From the NCBI RefSeq assembly GCF_020829445.1, contig NZ_JAIVFV010000056.1, positions 1 to 39,893 on the forward strand: 39,893 bases of DNA, given 5' to 3'. Both the position numbers and the translations under genes were made by a program. Shown in pieces: positions 8,698 through 16,185 of this stretch (its first letter is position 1; each line of letters opens with the position of its first letter). The DNA is from Nostoc sp. CHAB 5836 (lineage in GTDB: Bacteria > Cyanobacteriota > Cyanobacteriia > Cyanobacteriales > Nostocaceae). The notes under the pieces were generated by a model. It saw only the letters and a program-made list of their open reading frames with translations. It ran no database searches and had not been told where the DNA came from.

Positions 8698-8756
8698 CAA
8701 TCATCTCTGGCTTCTGCGTTTTTTGGTGAAAGATCCAAGATTTATCTGAGGTAGCA

Positions 8757-9122
8757 ATGGCACGTAAACGGTTGATTATTGAGATGGGGATGGGAATAGA
8801 TCAGCATGGACAAGAACCGACAGTAGCAGCGTCTAGGGCAGTACGTAATGCGATCGCTCATAATGCCTTACCTGGTGTTTGGGAGGTTGCAGGTTTAAGT
8901 CACCCCAATGAAATGATTATAGAGGTTCAGGTAGCAGTGCCATACCCCGAACAAGTCAGGGAACAAGAGGTACTAGCTGTATTACCATTTGGCAGAAAAA
9001 CCCTCACCGTAGAATCTGGGGGGATGATCGTTCAAGGGCGGGCGATTCCCGAACTCAACGATAAAAATGACGAAATGTTGATTGCGATCGCTGCGGTTAC
9101 AGTTCTGATCGACAATGAGTAA
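8757..9122 (+). CDS. Lin0512 family protein
   Basis: A 121-residue protein beginning ARKRLIIEMGMGIDQHGQEPTVAASRAV, which I recognise as the Lin0512 family of small conserved proteins of unknown biochemical function. It has no signal peptide or membrane segment and is predicted cytoplasmic. The start is well supported by GAGG five nt before the ATG. It is bracketed by two same-orientation element A copies (8566-8697 and 9124-9254), the second starting 2 bp after its stop codon. Confidence 0.8.
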   Translation: MARKRLIIEMGMGIDQHGQEPTVAASRAVRNAIAHNALPGVWEVAGLSHPNEMIIEVQVAVPYPEQVREQEVLAVLPFGRKTLTVESGGMIVQGRAIPELNDKNDEMLIAIAAVTVLIDNE

Positions 9123-9430
9123 TTAAGTAAGTCGGTGAAAATAAATCAAACTATGTGACGAAACGTAAACAGGCTTGAAACCCTTACCAAGGAGGAATGA
9201 CAAAGGACAAATGACAGCCATCACCAGTTATCTTTAATTGCGCCGACCTACTTACAGCTATTTTCAGGTAATTGAACGACACCACTCCCCGTCTCAGTTG
9301 TGGTCTAAATACCTGAAAAATACTCTAATTTTCAGTAGACATAGGAGTGAAAAACAATTGTTTTGACGTAGCAGTGCTACTTGTCTTGACAAGGGTTCTG
9401 GGTAACGCATATTTAATTTCACTCCTATGT
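9123..9430. other. 308-bp gap filled by elements A and C
   Basis: Element A copy 2 and element C copy 2 occupy most of this gap between the convergent Lin0512 and kinase genes. The roughly 80 bp between them contains nothing I recognise. Confidence 0.6.
9124..9254 (+). mobile_element. Element A copy 2 (131 bp)
   Basis: Same ends and interior as the 8566 copy and in the same orientation, with more substitutions (ATAAATCAAACTATGTGACG, ATCACCAGTTATC). It begins 2 bp after the Lin0512 stop codon. Confidence 0.7.
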
Positions 9431-9433
9431 CTA
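9336..9433 (+). mobile_element. Element C copy 2 (98 bp)
   Basis: Perfect 17-bp terminal repeats TAGACATAGGAGTGAAA / TTTCACTCCTATGTCTA. The right-half interior is identical to the 8059 copy over about 32 bp (ACAAGGGTTCTGGGTAACGC onward). The inner palindrome is decayed. The terminal CTA (9431-9433) is the stop codon of the minus-strand kinase gene. Confidence 0.75.
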
Positions 9434-11491
9434 GTGAATCATCTGCCAAACTTTGAGAATGTTCTCACCACTCCCACCACCGGCAATAGTTTGTCCGTCT
9501 GGGCTAATGGCAATAGCATAAATATATCCAGAACCCGTCTCTAGAGTGCGAATTTCCTTTCCTGTTACCAGATTCCACAGTTTAATTGTCCGATCATTAC
9601 TACCACTGACAAGGTTGGCACCATTTGGAATGGTACTGGGCAAAAAGGCAACAGCATTAACCTTATCAGTATGTCCCTTTAAAGTGTGGATTAACTTTCC
9701 TGTCTCCAGATTCCACAATTTAATTGTCTTGTCATTACTACCACTGGCCAGGGTGAGACCATCGCCAGCAAAAGCAACTGAAAGAATTGACCCAGCATTT
9801 CCTTCCAAGCTGCGGATTGACTTTCCCGTATCCAGATTCCACAATTTAATTGTCTTGTCCCAGCCACCACTGGCGAGGGTTTTGCCATCAGGACTAAAAA
9901 TCACAGATGGAACACCATTGCTATGTCCCTCTAAGGTGCGGATTAAGTTTCCTGTGTCGATATTCCACAGTTTGATTGTCTTATCTTTACTAGCACTGCC
10001 ACTAGCAAGAGTTTTGCCATCAGGACTGAAAGCTACAGAAGTAACTCCGTCGCTATGTCCCTGCAAGGTACGGATTAATTTTCCTGTGTCGATATTCCAC
10101 AGCTTGATTGTCTTGTCCGCACTACCACTGGCAAGGATTTTGTGATCAGGACTAAAGGCTACAGTCCAAATCCAATTGGAATGTCCTTCTAAAGTGTGGA
10201 TTTCCTGTCCACTTGCGAGATTCCATAGCTTGATTGTCTGATCATCACTGGCACTAGCAAGGGTTGTGCTATCAGGACTGAAAGCTACAGAATTCACATC
10301 GCTGGAATGCCCCTTGAGAGGTTTGGGTAGAAAAGAATTTTTTAAGACGTTTTTTTGAGGCGGAATCGGCTGAGAAATAGGCTGAGAAAACTCGCTCATT
10401 GTATGGGGGCGAGACTGTAAATACCAAACTCCCCCTAATCCCATCACCACAATACTCGTACCTAAAAGCAGTTGACTTGTTAGCTTGTTATTTGGTTTTG
10501 ATGAAACTGGCCCTTTGCTTGCTGGGCTGGCTGCAATTGTTGGTGTAAGTATGGTTGGGGGTACTGATGACAATGGTGGTAGGCGAGGTGTCAAGTCAGT
10601 GATCACCTCATCAGCCGATTGATAACGCTTTTGGATATCTAGTTGCAACAGCTTATCCAAAACTTCACCCAACTCTATAGACACAGAAACCTCGCCCCTA
10701 CCTGGACTAAGCAAATATTGTCGCCAAGATGCAACCCAACCATAGCCGTGTTGTATCCACAGTTGAGATGGGCGAACCCCAGTTAGTAGATGAAAAGAAG
10801 TGGCCCCCAAACTGAATAAATCACTGGCTGGGTAAGCTTTTCCATCTTGCATTTGTTCAAGTGCAGTGTAACCGTGTGAGCCAATAACAGTGCCCATTTT
10901 AGTCTGCACTGTTGCCGTCAGCTGCTTTGAGGCTCCAAAATCAATTAGCACTAATCGCCCGTCACTTTGACGGCGAATAATATTTTGTGGTTTGATATCC
11001 CGATGAATCACTCCCCGTGCATGGATAAACTTCAGCACGGGCAGTAAATCTAGCAAAAGCTCGCGAATCTCTGTTTCGCTATAGCTTCCTTGCGTCTCCC
11101 ATTCCTTAAGCAAGTTTTGCCCATCGATAAACTGCTGCACCAAAAACAGATAGTGATTTTGCTCAAAATAAGCCAATAAAGTTGGAATTTGCGGATGTTC
11201 TCCAAGTTCTTGCAGTCGGCTCGCTTCTTGTTTAAATAGCTCAACGGCCTTTGTTAGGGGCCCAGTTCCCTGAAGTTTTGGTGCAAATTGCTTAACAACA
11301 CAGCATTCATTCAGTTTGTGTACATCTTCTGCCAAATAGGTTCTACCAAATCCGCCCTCATCTGACAACACCTGAGTAGGACGATAGCGACCTCCCAGCA
11401 GAGGGATCAATTCCGCTCTACAGCTATGGCAATAATTGTTTTTATTTGGATTTAAGGGTTTTTGGCAATCGGGATTCACGCAACAGAGCAT
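9431..11491 (-). CDS. Serine/threonine protein kinase with zinc ribbon and seven WD40 repeats
   Basis: A 686-residue Hanks-type kinase. Order: a four-cysteine zinc ribbon at residues 3-29 (CCVNPDC ... YCHSC); kinase domain about 33-300 with HRDIKPQN and DFG (LIDFGAS) intact; a Pro/Ser-rich linker; one transmembrane helix (LLLGTSIVVMGLGGVWYL); then seven WD40 repeats each ending in KLWN/KVWQ, enough for one complete propeller. This is the cyanobacterial membrane-anchored kinase design, with the propeller predicted on the far side of the membrane as a sensor or scaffold. Targets are unknown. The stop codon TAG lies within the terminal repeat of element C, so the last residues may have been set by that insertion. 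Confidence 0.93.
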   Translation of the reverse strand: MLCCVNPDCQKPLNPNKNNYCHSCRAELIPLLGGRYRPTQVLSDEGGFGRTYLAEDVHKLNECCVVKQFAPKLQGTGPLTKAVELFKQEASRLQELGEHPQIPTLLAYFEQNHYLFLVQQFIDGQNLLKEWETQGSYSETEIRELLLDLLPVLKFIHARGVIHRDIKPQNIIRRQSDGRLVLIDFGASKQLTATVQTKMGTVIGSHGYTALEQMQDGKAYPASDLFSLGATSFHLLTGVRPSQLWIQHGYGWVASWRQYLLSPGRGEVSVSIELGEVLDKLLQLDIQKRYQSADEVITDLTPRLPPLSSVPPTILTPTIAASPASKGPVSSKPNNKLTSQLLLGTSIVVMGLGGVWYLQSRPHTMSEFSQPISQPIPPQKNVLKNSFLPKPLKGHSSDVNSVAFSPDSTTLASASDDQTIKLWNLASGQEIHTLEGHSNWIWTVAFSPDHKILASGSADKTIKLWNIDTGKLIRTLQGHSDGVTSVAFSPDGKTLASGSASKDKTIKLWNIDTGNLIRTLEGHSNGVPSVIFSPDGKTLASGGWDKTIKLWNLDTGKSIRSLEGNAGSILSVAFAGDGLTLASGSNDKTIKLWNLETGKLIHTLKGHTDKVNAVAFLPSTIPNGANLVSGSNDRTIKLWNLVTGKEIRTLETGSGYIYAIAISPDGQTIAGGGSGENILKVWQMIH

Positions 11492-11520
11492 ACTGGGAAT
11501 CCATTTTACAAGTTAGTCGG

Positions 11521-11989
11521 TAAGCCTAAAGCTCAGTGGCTTTAGCCCTGAGATATAAGCAACTCGTGCGGTTTTAACCGCATTCAGAATTAATTTTTGG
11601 TACGGGGACTGGTATAATACAATTATGCCACAGGTAGAATAACCGCTAGCACAAATGGATAACCAACCCCAAAATGACTGGCTAGGAAAAAATAATGGAT
11701 AGTGGGTAGCGAGTAAACCACGATAAATAAAAGCTAGGATGCCAACGCGCGTTCAGACCAGTAAACAACACTACTTATTCATTGGACAAAGTACCGTAGG
11801 GCATACGGAAACTAGAAAAACGATTTTCTAACGCTTAGGGAGATGAAGCCCACTGGGATTGTTTAAATTAGACTCAGCACTTTGTTGTCTTGAACGGGTG
11901 CGAGGTTTAAGTACTGCCGTAAGGATAGACAATTTTAAGGCACGTCAATGAACTAAGAATCTCAGTGTCTTCAGACCTGAGAGTGTCAA
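11521..11989 (+). mobile_element. Remnant of an IS200/IS605-family (TnpB-type) element, no intact ORF
   Basis: The left end has hairpins CTAAAGC/GCTTTAG (11526-11545) and GCGGTT/AACCGC (11568-11581), then AATTAATTT and TGGTATAAT 6 nt before an ATG at 11625. This is the same layout as the intact tnpB element at 25940-27249. The right end GAATCTCAG...CTGAGAGTGTCAA (11959-11989) matches the hairpin-plus-GTCAA end of that element. The ATG is followed by only four more codons before TAA, so the transposase-associated gene is gone. The remaining ~340 bp could still transcribe a guide-type RNA, but this is unproven. Confidence 0.5.
11613..11618 (+). promoter_or_regulatory. TATAAT -10 box of the decayed element
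   Basis: TATAAT six nt before an ATG, in the context TGGTATAAT shared with the tnpB gene at 26020. Spacing predicts a leaderless or nearly leaderless start. Confidence 0.4.
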
Positions 11990-12088
11990 TTGGAGTATAC
12001 ATTCATCTTAAGTCACTGACAATTCAGCGCATTTGTCAGAACCTACGTAAATATTCAGTTTTCGGCTTAACTGAACCGTATTGTAGTA

Positions 12089-12111
12089 TAGGGTGGGCAT
12101 TGCCCACCCTA
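12089..12111. repeat. Perfect 10-bp palindrome downstream of the GH57 gene
   Basis: TAGGGTGGGC (12089-12098), loop ATT, GCCCACCCTA (12102-12111). It lies 26-48 nt beyond the GH57 stop on the minus strand without a T-run. Possible transcript-end stabiliser; it also looks like a dispersed cyanobacterial repeat. Confidence 0.5.
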
Positions 12112-12136
12112 CTGCTGTTGGTCACTTTGTGTGAAA

Positions 12137-13726
12137 CTATAGCGGACGATAGACGCGATAGTTGATTTCGGGGAAGATATTATCCATTAACTCGACTTTT
12201 TCCAGCCAACCACTATCAATTTTGCCAACTTTAACGTCTTCATATAGCTTATTGAACCGCATCAGGTGCGATCGCGTCCGTCTGACTGCATAGGGTACCA
12301 TCGTTCCCGTCCGCATAATAAAAGCCCAGTCAGAAGATTGTGCTAATAACAATTCCCGCGCTGCTTGGTTCAATGCTTTCAACCCCAACTCGTCCTCTGG
12401 TTCCAGGTACGAGATTTCAATCATCCGTTCCGCAGCTTTGTGCAAATGCGGATAAATCCACGCATTCGTTTCATTCAACCAATATTCGTGGAAACCCTTA
12501 AAACCCCAACTTGACTGGGAAGGACGACAGACTTGCTGCGTTGGCTGATCTCGCAAATAGTCTGCTAAATGGGTCATTTGATATGTTTTTTGGTCATACC
12601 ACGATTTGCGGAATAGGTAATCGATAAACCAAGGGCCTTCATACCACCAATGTCCAAATAACTCTGCATCATAAGGTGAAACGATAATTGGCGGACGTTG
12701 CATTATACCATAGAGATGCTCAGATTGCCGCTCTCGGTTATACATAAAGTTATCAGCGTGTTCTGCTGCTTTTTCCTTAGCCCAATAAGGATCATAGAGC
12801 GCCTTATCTGATAGACCTAAACCACGTCCAGTAATTTTGTGATACTTAATGCCCGTATTTTTCCTCTGACCATTGGGCATAATGTAGGGCTTGATGTACT
12901 CATATTCTGCTTCCCAGCCCAAATCTTTGTAAAATTCCCGATATTCCGCCGCCCCCGGATAGCCGACCTCAGAAGACCATACCTGTTGGGAAGATTCATG
13001 ATCTCGACCAAAGACAGCAACACCAGTTTCTGTATAAATTGGGGCATAAGTGCCAAAGCGCGGACGGGGACGGGCGTAAAGGATGCCATGTCCATCAGTG
13101 AGGAAGTAGCGTAACCCAGCATCAGCTAGCATCCGCTCTAAACCTTCATAGTAGGCGCATTCCGGCAACCAAATGCCTCTGGGTGCTTGTCCAAAGGTTT
13201 GCTCATAATGTTCGCAAGCTACCTGAATTTGCGCCCATACTGCTTGTGGATACATTTTCATCAACGGCAAATAGCCGTGAGTAGCGCCGCAAGTGATGAT
13301 TTCCAGGTTGTTACTGTCTTGGAACTTCTTAAAAGCTGTCACCAAGTCACCGTTGTAGCTTTCCCATAGCTGACGCGCTTCGCTAAACTCAGTAGCGTAA
13401 TGCTCGGCTAAATAACGAAGATGCCCGTTATTTACATTATGTTCTGCTTCTAGTGCTATGAGTTCTTCTAGTTGGGTTAAGTGTGCGTCATAGCGTTCTT
13501 GAAGCAGAGGATCACGAAGCATCGACACTAGAGGTGGTGTCATACTCATCGTGATTTTAAAGTCGATACCGTCTCGCTTTAAGCCTTCAAATACTTTCAA
13601 TAATGGAATGTAGGTTTCTGTGATGGCTTCATAGAGCCATTCTTCCTCCAGCACGTAGTCACTTTCCGGGTGACGAACGAAGGGTAGATGTGCGTGGAGT
13701 ACAAGCGCGACGTAGCCGATAGCCAT
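12137..13726 (-). CDS. Glycoside hydrolase family 57 protein, 1,4-alpha-glucan branching enzyme type
   Basis: A 529-residue GH57 enzyme, predicted to make alpha-1,6 branches in glycogen. The N-terminal barrel starts YVALVLHAHLPFVRHPE, with the family's HAHLP motif. The expected nucleophile is Glu189 in GIWLPECAYY and the acid/base is Asp353 in SPYDAELFGHWWYEGP; both are present. The C-terminal DUF1957-type helical region follows and includes GFKGFHEYWLNETNAW. Length agrees with branching enzymes rather than the longer amylopullulanases. No signal peptide, so cytoplasmic. The gene is monocistronic with a long upstream gap. The alternative of an uncharacterised GH57 amylase is less likely given both residues and length. 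Confidence 0.9.
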   Translation of the reverse strand: MAIGYVALVLHAHLPFVRHPESDYVLEEEWLYEAITETYIPLLKVFEGLKRDGIDFKITMSMTPPLVSMLRDPLLQERYDAHLTQLEELIALEAEHNVNNGHLRYLAEHYATEFSEARQLWESYNGDLVTAFKKFQDSNNLEIITCGATHGYLPLMKMYPQAVWAQIQVACEHYEQTFGQAPRGIWLPECAYYEGLERMLADAGLRYFLTDGHGILYARPRPRFGTYAPIYTETGVAVFGRDHESSQQVWSSEVGYPGAAEYREFYKDLGWEAEYEYIKPYIMPNGQRKNTGIKYHKITGRGLGLSDKALYDPYWAKEKAAEHADNFMYNRERQSEHLYGIMQRPPIIVSPYDAELFGHWWYEGPWFIDYLFRKSWYDQKTYQMTHLADYLRDQPTQQVCRPSQSSWGFKGFHEYWLNETNAWIYPHLHKAAERMIEISYLEPEDELGLKALNQAARELLLAQSSDWAFIMRTGTMVPYAVRRTRSHLMRFNKLYEDVKVGKIDSGWLEKVELMDNIFPEINYRVYRPL

Positions 13727-13902
13727 AATGATTTTGGGGTGATACTTGTAAGTTGAAGGTCGAGAGGTTTGGCTGAAATTAACAATATTTTAAGACTTTA
13801 TGGGGATCGTAAGAATAGTTTTCAATTGAGTAAAATACAGTGTTTGTAGGGGCACAACAATGTTCATTGGTGTCAACTTAACGTCAAAGTCATGTCTCAC
13901 AA

Positions 13903-13989
13903 GGAACTGAAGTTCCAAGAAGAATAGCGAAAGTCATCTGAAGATGACTAAAATATACCCGAAAATCTCTAGTCTACTTCAGTAGACTA
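13903..13989. repeat. Triple-hairpin repeat
   Basis: Three consecutive perfect hairpins with tetraloops: GGAAC-TGAA-GTTCC (13903-13916), AGTCATC-TGAA-GATGACT (13932-13949) and TAGTCTAC-TTCA-GTAGACTA (13970-13989). The block stops one base before the DUF433 fragment, so it probably marks the truncation breakpoint. Confidence 0.65.
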
Positions 13990-13990
13990 C

Positions 13991-14086
13991 GATTTTCCCG
14001 ATCTGACGCGAGAAGATTTAAAAGCTTGCATTGCTTATGCTGCTGACCGTGAGCGTCGGTTTATGACCGCTCCATTATCTGCATGA
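13991..14086 (+). pseudogene. C-terminal fragment of a DUF433 antitoxin
   Basis: Reads DFPDLTREDLKACIAYAADR followed by ERRFMTAPLSA and a stop, the typical C-terminus of DUF433-family antitoxin proteins. The N-terminal half has been replaced by the triple-hairpin repeat. The TGA overlaps the ATG of the next fragment by 4 bp, as in intact DUF433/DUF5615 operons. Confidence 0.65.
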
Positions 14087-14130
14087 AATTACTTTTTGAT
14101 GAAAACTTGTCACCTAAGTTACCAATTTAA
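14083..14130 (+). pseudogene. N-terminal fragment of a DUF5615 PIN-like toxin
   Basis: ATG start overlapping the DUF433 stop, reading MKLLFDENLSPKLPI then stop. The LLFDENLSPKL motif is the signature N-terminus of DUF5615 PIN-like proteins. It is cut after about 13 residues where the element F sequence begins (14120). Confidence 0.65.
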
Positions 14131-14198
14131 TATGAAGCTGCATAATAAAGAACCCCACCCTAACCCTCCCCGAAATCGGGGAGGGAACTGGATTTTCC
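14120..14198 (+). repeat. Element F fragment
   Basis: 79 bp starting TACCAATTTAATATGAAGC and containing CCCTCCCCGAAATCGGGGAGGG. It is the reverse complement of one end of element F at 27645-27723, with very few differences. It interrupts the DUF5615 fragment. Confidence 0.7.
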
Positions 14199-14295
14199 CC
14201 TCTCCGTACACACGTCTATGATTTTTGGCAAAGCGATGCCTGCGGCGGGCTACACCTACCCATTCTCAAAGAACAATGGGAATTCATCGCTGGAC

Positions 14296-14426
14296 TAAGT
14301 ACGTTGGTGCGAAAAAAGTCAAGTATGTTACGAAACGTAAATAAGCTTAAAACCTTTACTAATGACCAATGACAAAGGACAAATGACAGCCTTAGCCAGT
14401 TAGCTTTATTTGCGCCAACCTACTTA
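14296..14426 (+). mobile_element. Element A copy 3 (131 bp)
   Basis: TAAGTACGTTGGTGC and GCGCCAACCTACTTA ends; the interior is nearly identical to the copy at 19948-20071. Same orientation as the other three full copies. Confidence 0.75.
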
Positions 14427-14548
14427 TACCAAAAGTATATCCATAACCCGACACCAGAAAATTATTTCATATCGCTGTTGGCGGATTATTTGTTGGTGAA
14501 ATTGAACTTGAAGAACGATGCCTAGGTTGGACTACGCCTAGGCTAGAA

Positions 14549-15118
14549 TCAGATAAAAAAATGCTGAACTCGAACACAGAAACCTGGTAAAATTGGCGAT
14601 GTGATTTCGTCATCAGCCAGCAAGGTTGCGATCAGTTTTAATTGAGCAGCTTCTCGGCGATAAACTTCTAGCTGTTGTAATTGCCAATTTGCAATCCAAT
14701 ATTCTCGGACTCCTGTGGATGAGTATAGTTTCAACTTGGCTTCTCTGTCTCGACGTTCGTTAGTTGTCCCATGAGAAAGCACTTCGACAATGAGTTCTGG
14801 CGCTCCTCTCAAATGCCCTTCGTCATCTAGCAATTGTGCTAAACGCTCATGACTAATCCAAACTACATCGGGTATGACATTATCGGCATCTGTAAAAATT
14901 ATGCCGGGAGTTGTAATAGGTTCACCTAGTTTACTGGAACGAGACCAAATTTCCAATTCTAAATGAATATTACCAGCAGTTCGCTGATGTTTCCAGTGAG
15001 GCGCTCTAGTCACAAATAGTTCTCCGTCAACAATTTCATAGCGCTTCCATTCGTCAGTTGTGAGTAATTCTAAGTCTGAGGTTGTCCAACGGACTTGATC
15101 AGATATTGTTTGGTTCAT
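14549..15118 (-). CDS. Uma2 family (DUF820) putative endonuclease
   Basis: A 189-residue Uma2-family protein with a PD-(D/E)XK-like fold. Visible signatures are RYEIVDGELFV (residues about 27-37), VIPDVVWIS, the PELIVEVLS strand and the downstream Lys region REAKLKLYSSTGVREYWIAN. This family is greatly expanded in cyanobacteria and its cellular role is not established; nuclease function is inferred from the fold. ATG at 15118. The neighbouring minus-strand Uma2 gene is 43 bp upstream, so the two may be co-transcribed. Confidence 0.85.
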   Translation of the reverse strand: MNQTISDQVRWTTSDLELLTTDEWKRYEIVDGELFVTRAPHWKHQRTAGNIHLELEIWSRSSKLGEPITTPGIIFTDADNVIPDVVWISHERLAQLLDDEGHLRGAPELIVEVLSHGTTNERRDREAKLKLYSSTGVREYWIANWQLQQLEVYRREAAQLKLIATLLADDEITSPILPGFCVRVQHFFI

Positions 15119-15161
15119 AGCACTATTTTTCTATGGCTAGTTTAGAGATAAAATTCTATTT

Positions 15162-15923
15162 TCAGAATAATTGCTCAGGATCAATACCTGCGGCTCGTAA
15201 GCGTTCTGCCAATATTGCAGCCCGTTGACGTTCTTGTTCTAGCTCTTGATTTGTTTGCTGTAACTGTTGATTTGTTTGCTGTAACTGTTGGTTTGCTTGC
15301 TGTAACTGTTGGTTCGCTTCTTCTTCTGGCAATATTACCAGATGCCCATCTGGGGTAAAAAAGCGTAATTTACCAGACTCAACTCCTAAATACAAATCTA
15401 GCTGCTGACTCCACAACCAACCCGACTCCGTGGGTACAAGTTCTTGATATTGCCCATCAACTATGTGAAATCCCTGTAATTCTAGGTTATTTGGGTCAAA
15501 CCAAAAGTAATCAGGAGTCCGAAATGTATTCTGGTATATCTGCTTTTTCAAACCTTTATCAACTGAGGCAGTGGAATCAGATAACATCTCAATAATCACA
15601 TTGGGATATTTACCATTTTCTTGCCACACAACCCAGCTTTTGCGGTCTTTTTTTTCTGTATCTAAAACTACAAAGAAATCAGGGCCTCGAAATTCTTCTG
15701 ATTTTTTCTGGTTGGGACTGAAATAGATCGTCAGGTTGCCGGTAGCATAAAAATCCTGGCGATCGCGCCACCACCACTTAATCAAGCGGATAAGTAAATC
15801 AATTTGTTCGCGGTGCAGATCAGATTCCAAGGGGGGTTCGTCACTATAGATGTCGCCTGGTGGGAAAATTATACTCTCAGTGACATCTTTTACACTAGCG
15901 GTGGTAGCAAGGGGCTGAGACAT
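15162..15923 (-). CDS. Uma2 family protein with C-terminal coiled coil
   Basis: A 253-residue Uma2-family protein. The nuclease-like part (about 20-190) shows GPDFFVVLD, VIIEMLSDSTASVDKGLKK and TPDYFWFDP. The C-terminus has a Gln-rich heptad coiled coil with QQLQQANQQLQQTNQ-type repeats (about 207-235), then RLRAAGIDPEQLF, a common ending in cyanobacterial members. The repeat array is also visible in DNA as near-perfect 21-bp units (15246-15312), so coiled-coil length may vary by slippage. Probably co-transcribed with the Uma2 gene downstream. Confidence 0.85.
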   Translation of the reverse strand: MSQPLATTASVKDVTESIIFPPGDIYSDEPPLESDLHREQIDLLIRLIKWWWRDRQDFYATGNLTIYFSPNQKKSEEFRGPDFFVVLDTEKKDRKSWVVWQENGKYPNVIIEMLSDSTASVDKGLKKQIYQNTFRTPDYFWFDPNNLELQGFHIVDGQYQELVPTESGWLWSQQLDLYLGVESGKLRFFTPDGHLVILPEEEANQQLQQANQQLQQTNQQLQQTNQELEQERQRAAILAERLRAAGIDPEQLF

Positions 15924-16185
15924 ACAACATAGTTTTTATATTTGTATCCATGCTATCGTGACCAACCTTTATTACAATACGGTTCACAAAAGGGCTAAAA
16001 CTCTTTTTCTTTAACGAACCGCAGAGGCGCAGAGGGCACAGAGAGAAGAGAGAAAGAGAGGGAAGAATTGCTTAACCCAAGCGTATTGATTTATAAGGGT
16101 TTAAGGCGTATTTACGTTTCGCAATATAGTTTGGTTTATTCTTGCCGATTTACGTAAGCGCAGCTCGTCGTAGACATCGCCCTGG
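15924..16185. other. Intergenic region between a Uma2 gene and rsgA
   Basis: Contains an AG-rich tract (16026-16064), one arm of the CAATACGCTTGGGTTAAG inverted repeat (16071-16088, the full element is at 38696-38860) and a reverse-oriented left-end fragment of element A (16097-16157). No gene. Confidence 0.6.
16097..16157 (-). repeat. Element A left-end fragment, inverted
   Basis: The reverse complement matches the left half of element A copy 2 (TACGAAACGTAAA-type core and the TAAGTAAGTCGG end), with about 15% differences. The right half is missing. Confidence 0.55.

Larger units (their letters stand above)
11492..12136. other. 645-bp intergenic region with a decayed IS200/IS605-type element
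   Basis: Between the kinase start and the end of the GH57 gene. It holds the element remnant at 11521-11989, about 100 bp without features, and the palindrome at 12089-12111. Confidence 0.6.
13727..14548. other. 822-bp gap with triple hairpin, toxin-antitoxin fossil and repeats
   Basis: In order: GH57 promoter region (13727-13900), three hairpins (13903-13989), DUF433/DUF5615 gene fragments (13991-14130), a fragment of element F (14120-14198), about 95 bp with no clear feature, element A copy 3 (14296-14426) and a short tail before the Uma2 gene. No intact gene. Confidence 0.65.

Noticed and set aside
9546-10145. 199-codon plus-strand ORF
   Set aside because: It is the antisense shadow of the WD40 repeats of the kinase gene; its repetitive sequence mirrors the blades.
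11965-12165. 66-codon plus-strand ORF
   Set aside because: It begins in the right end of the decayed IS element and runs through a palindrome into the antisense of the GH57 gene.
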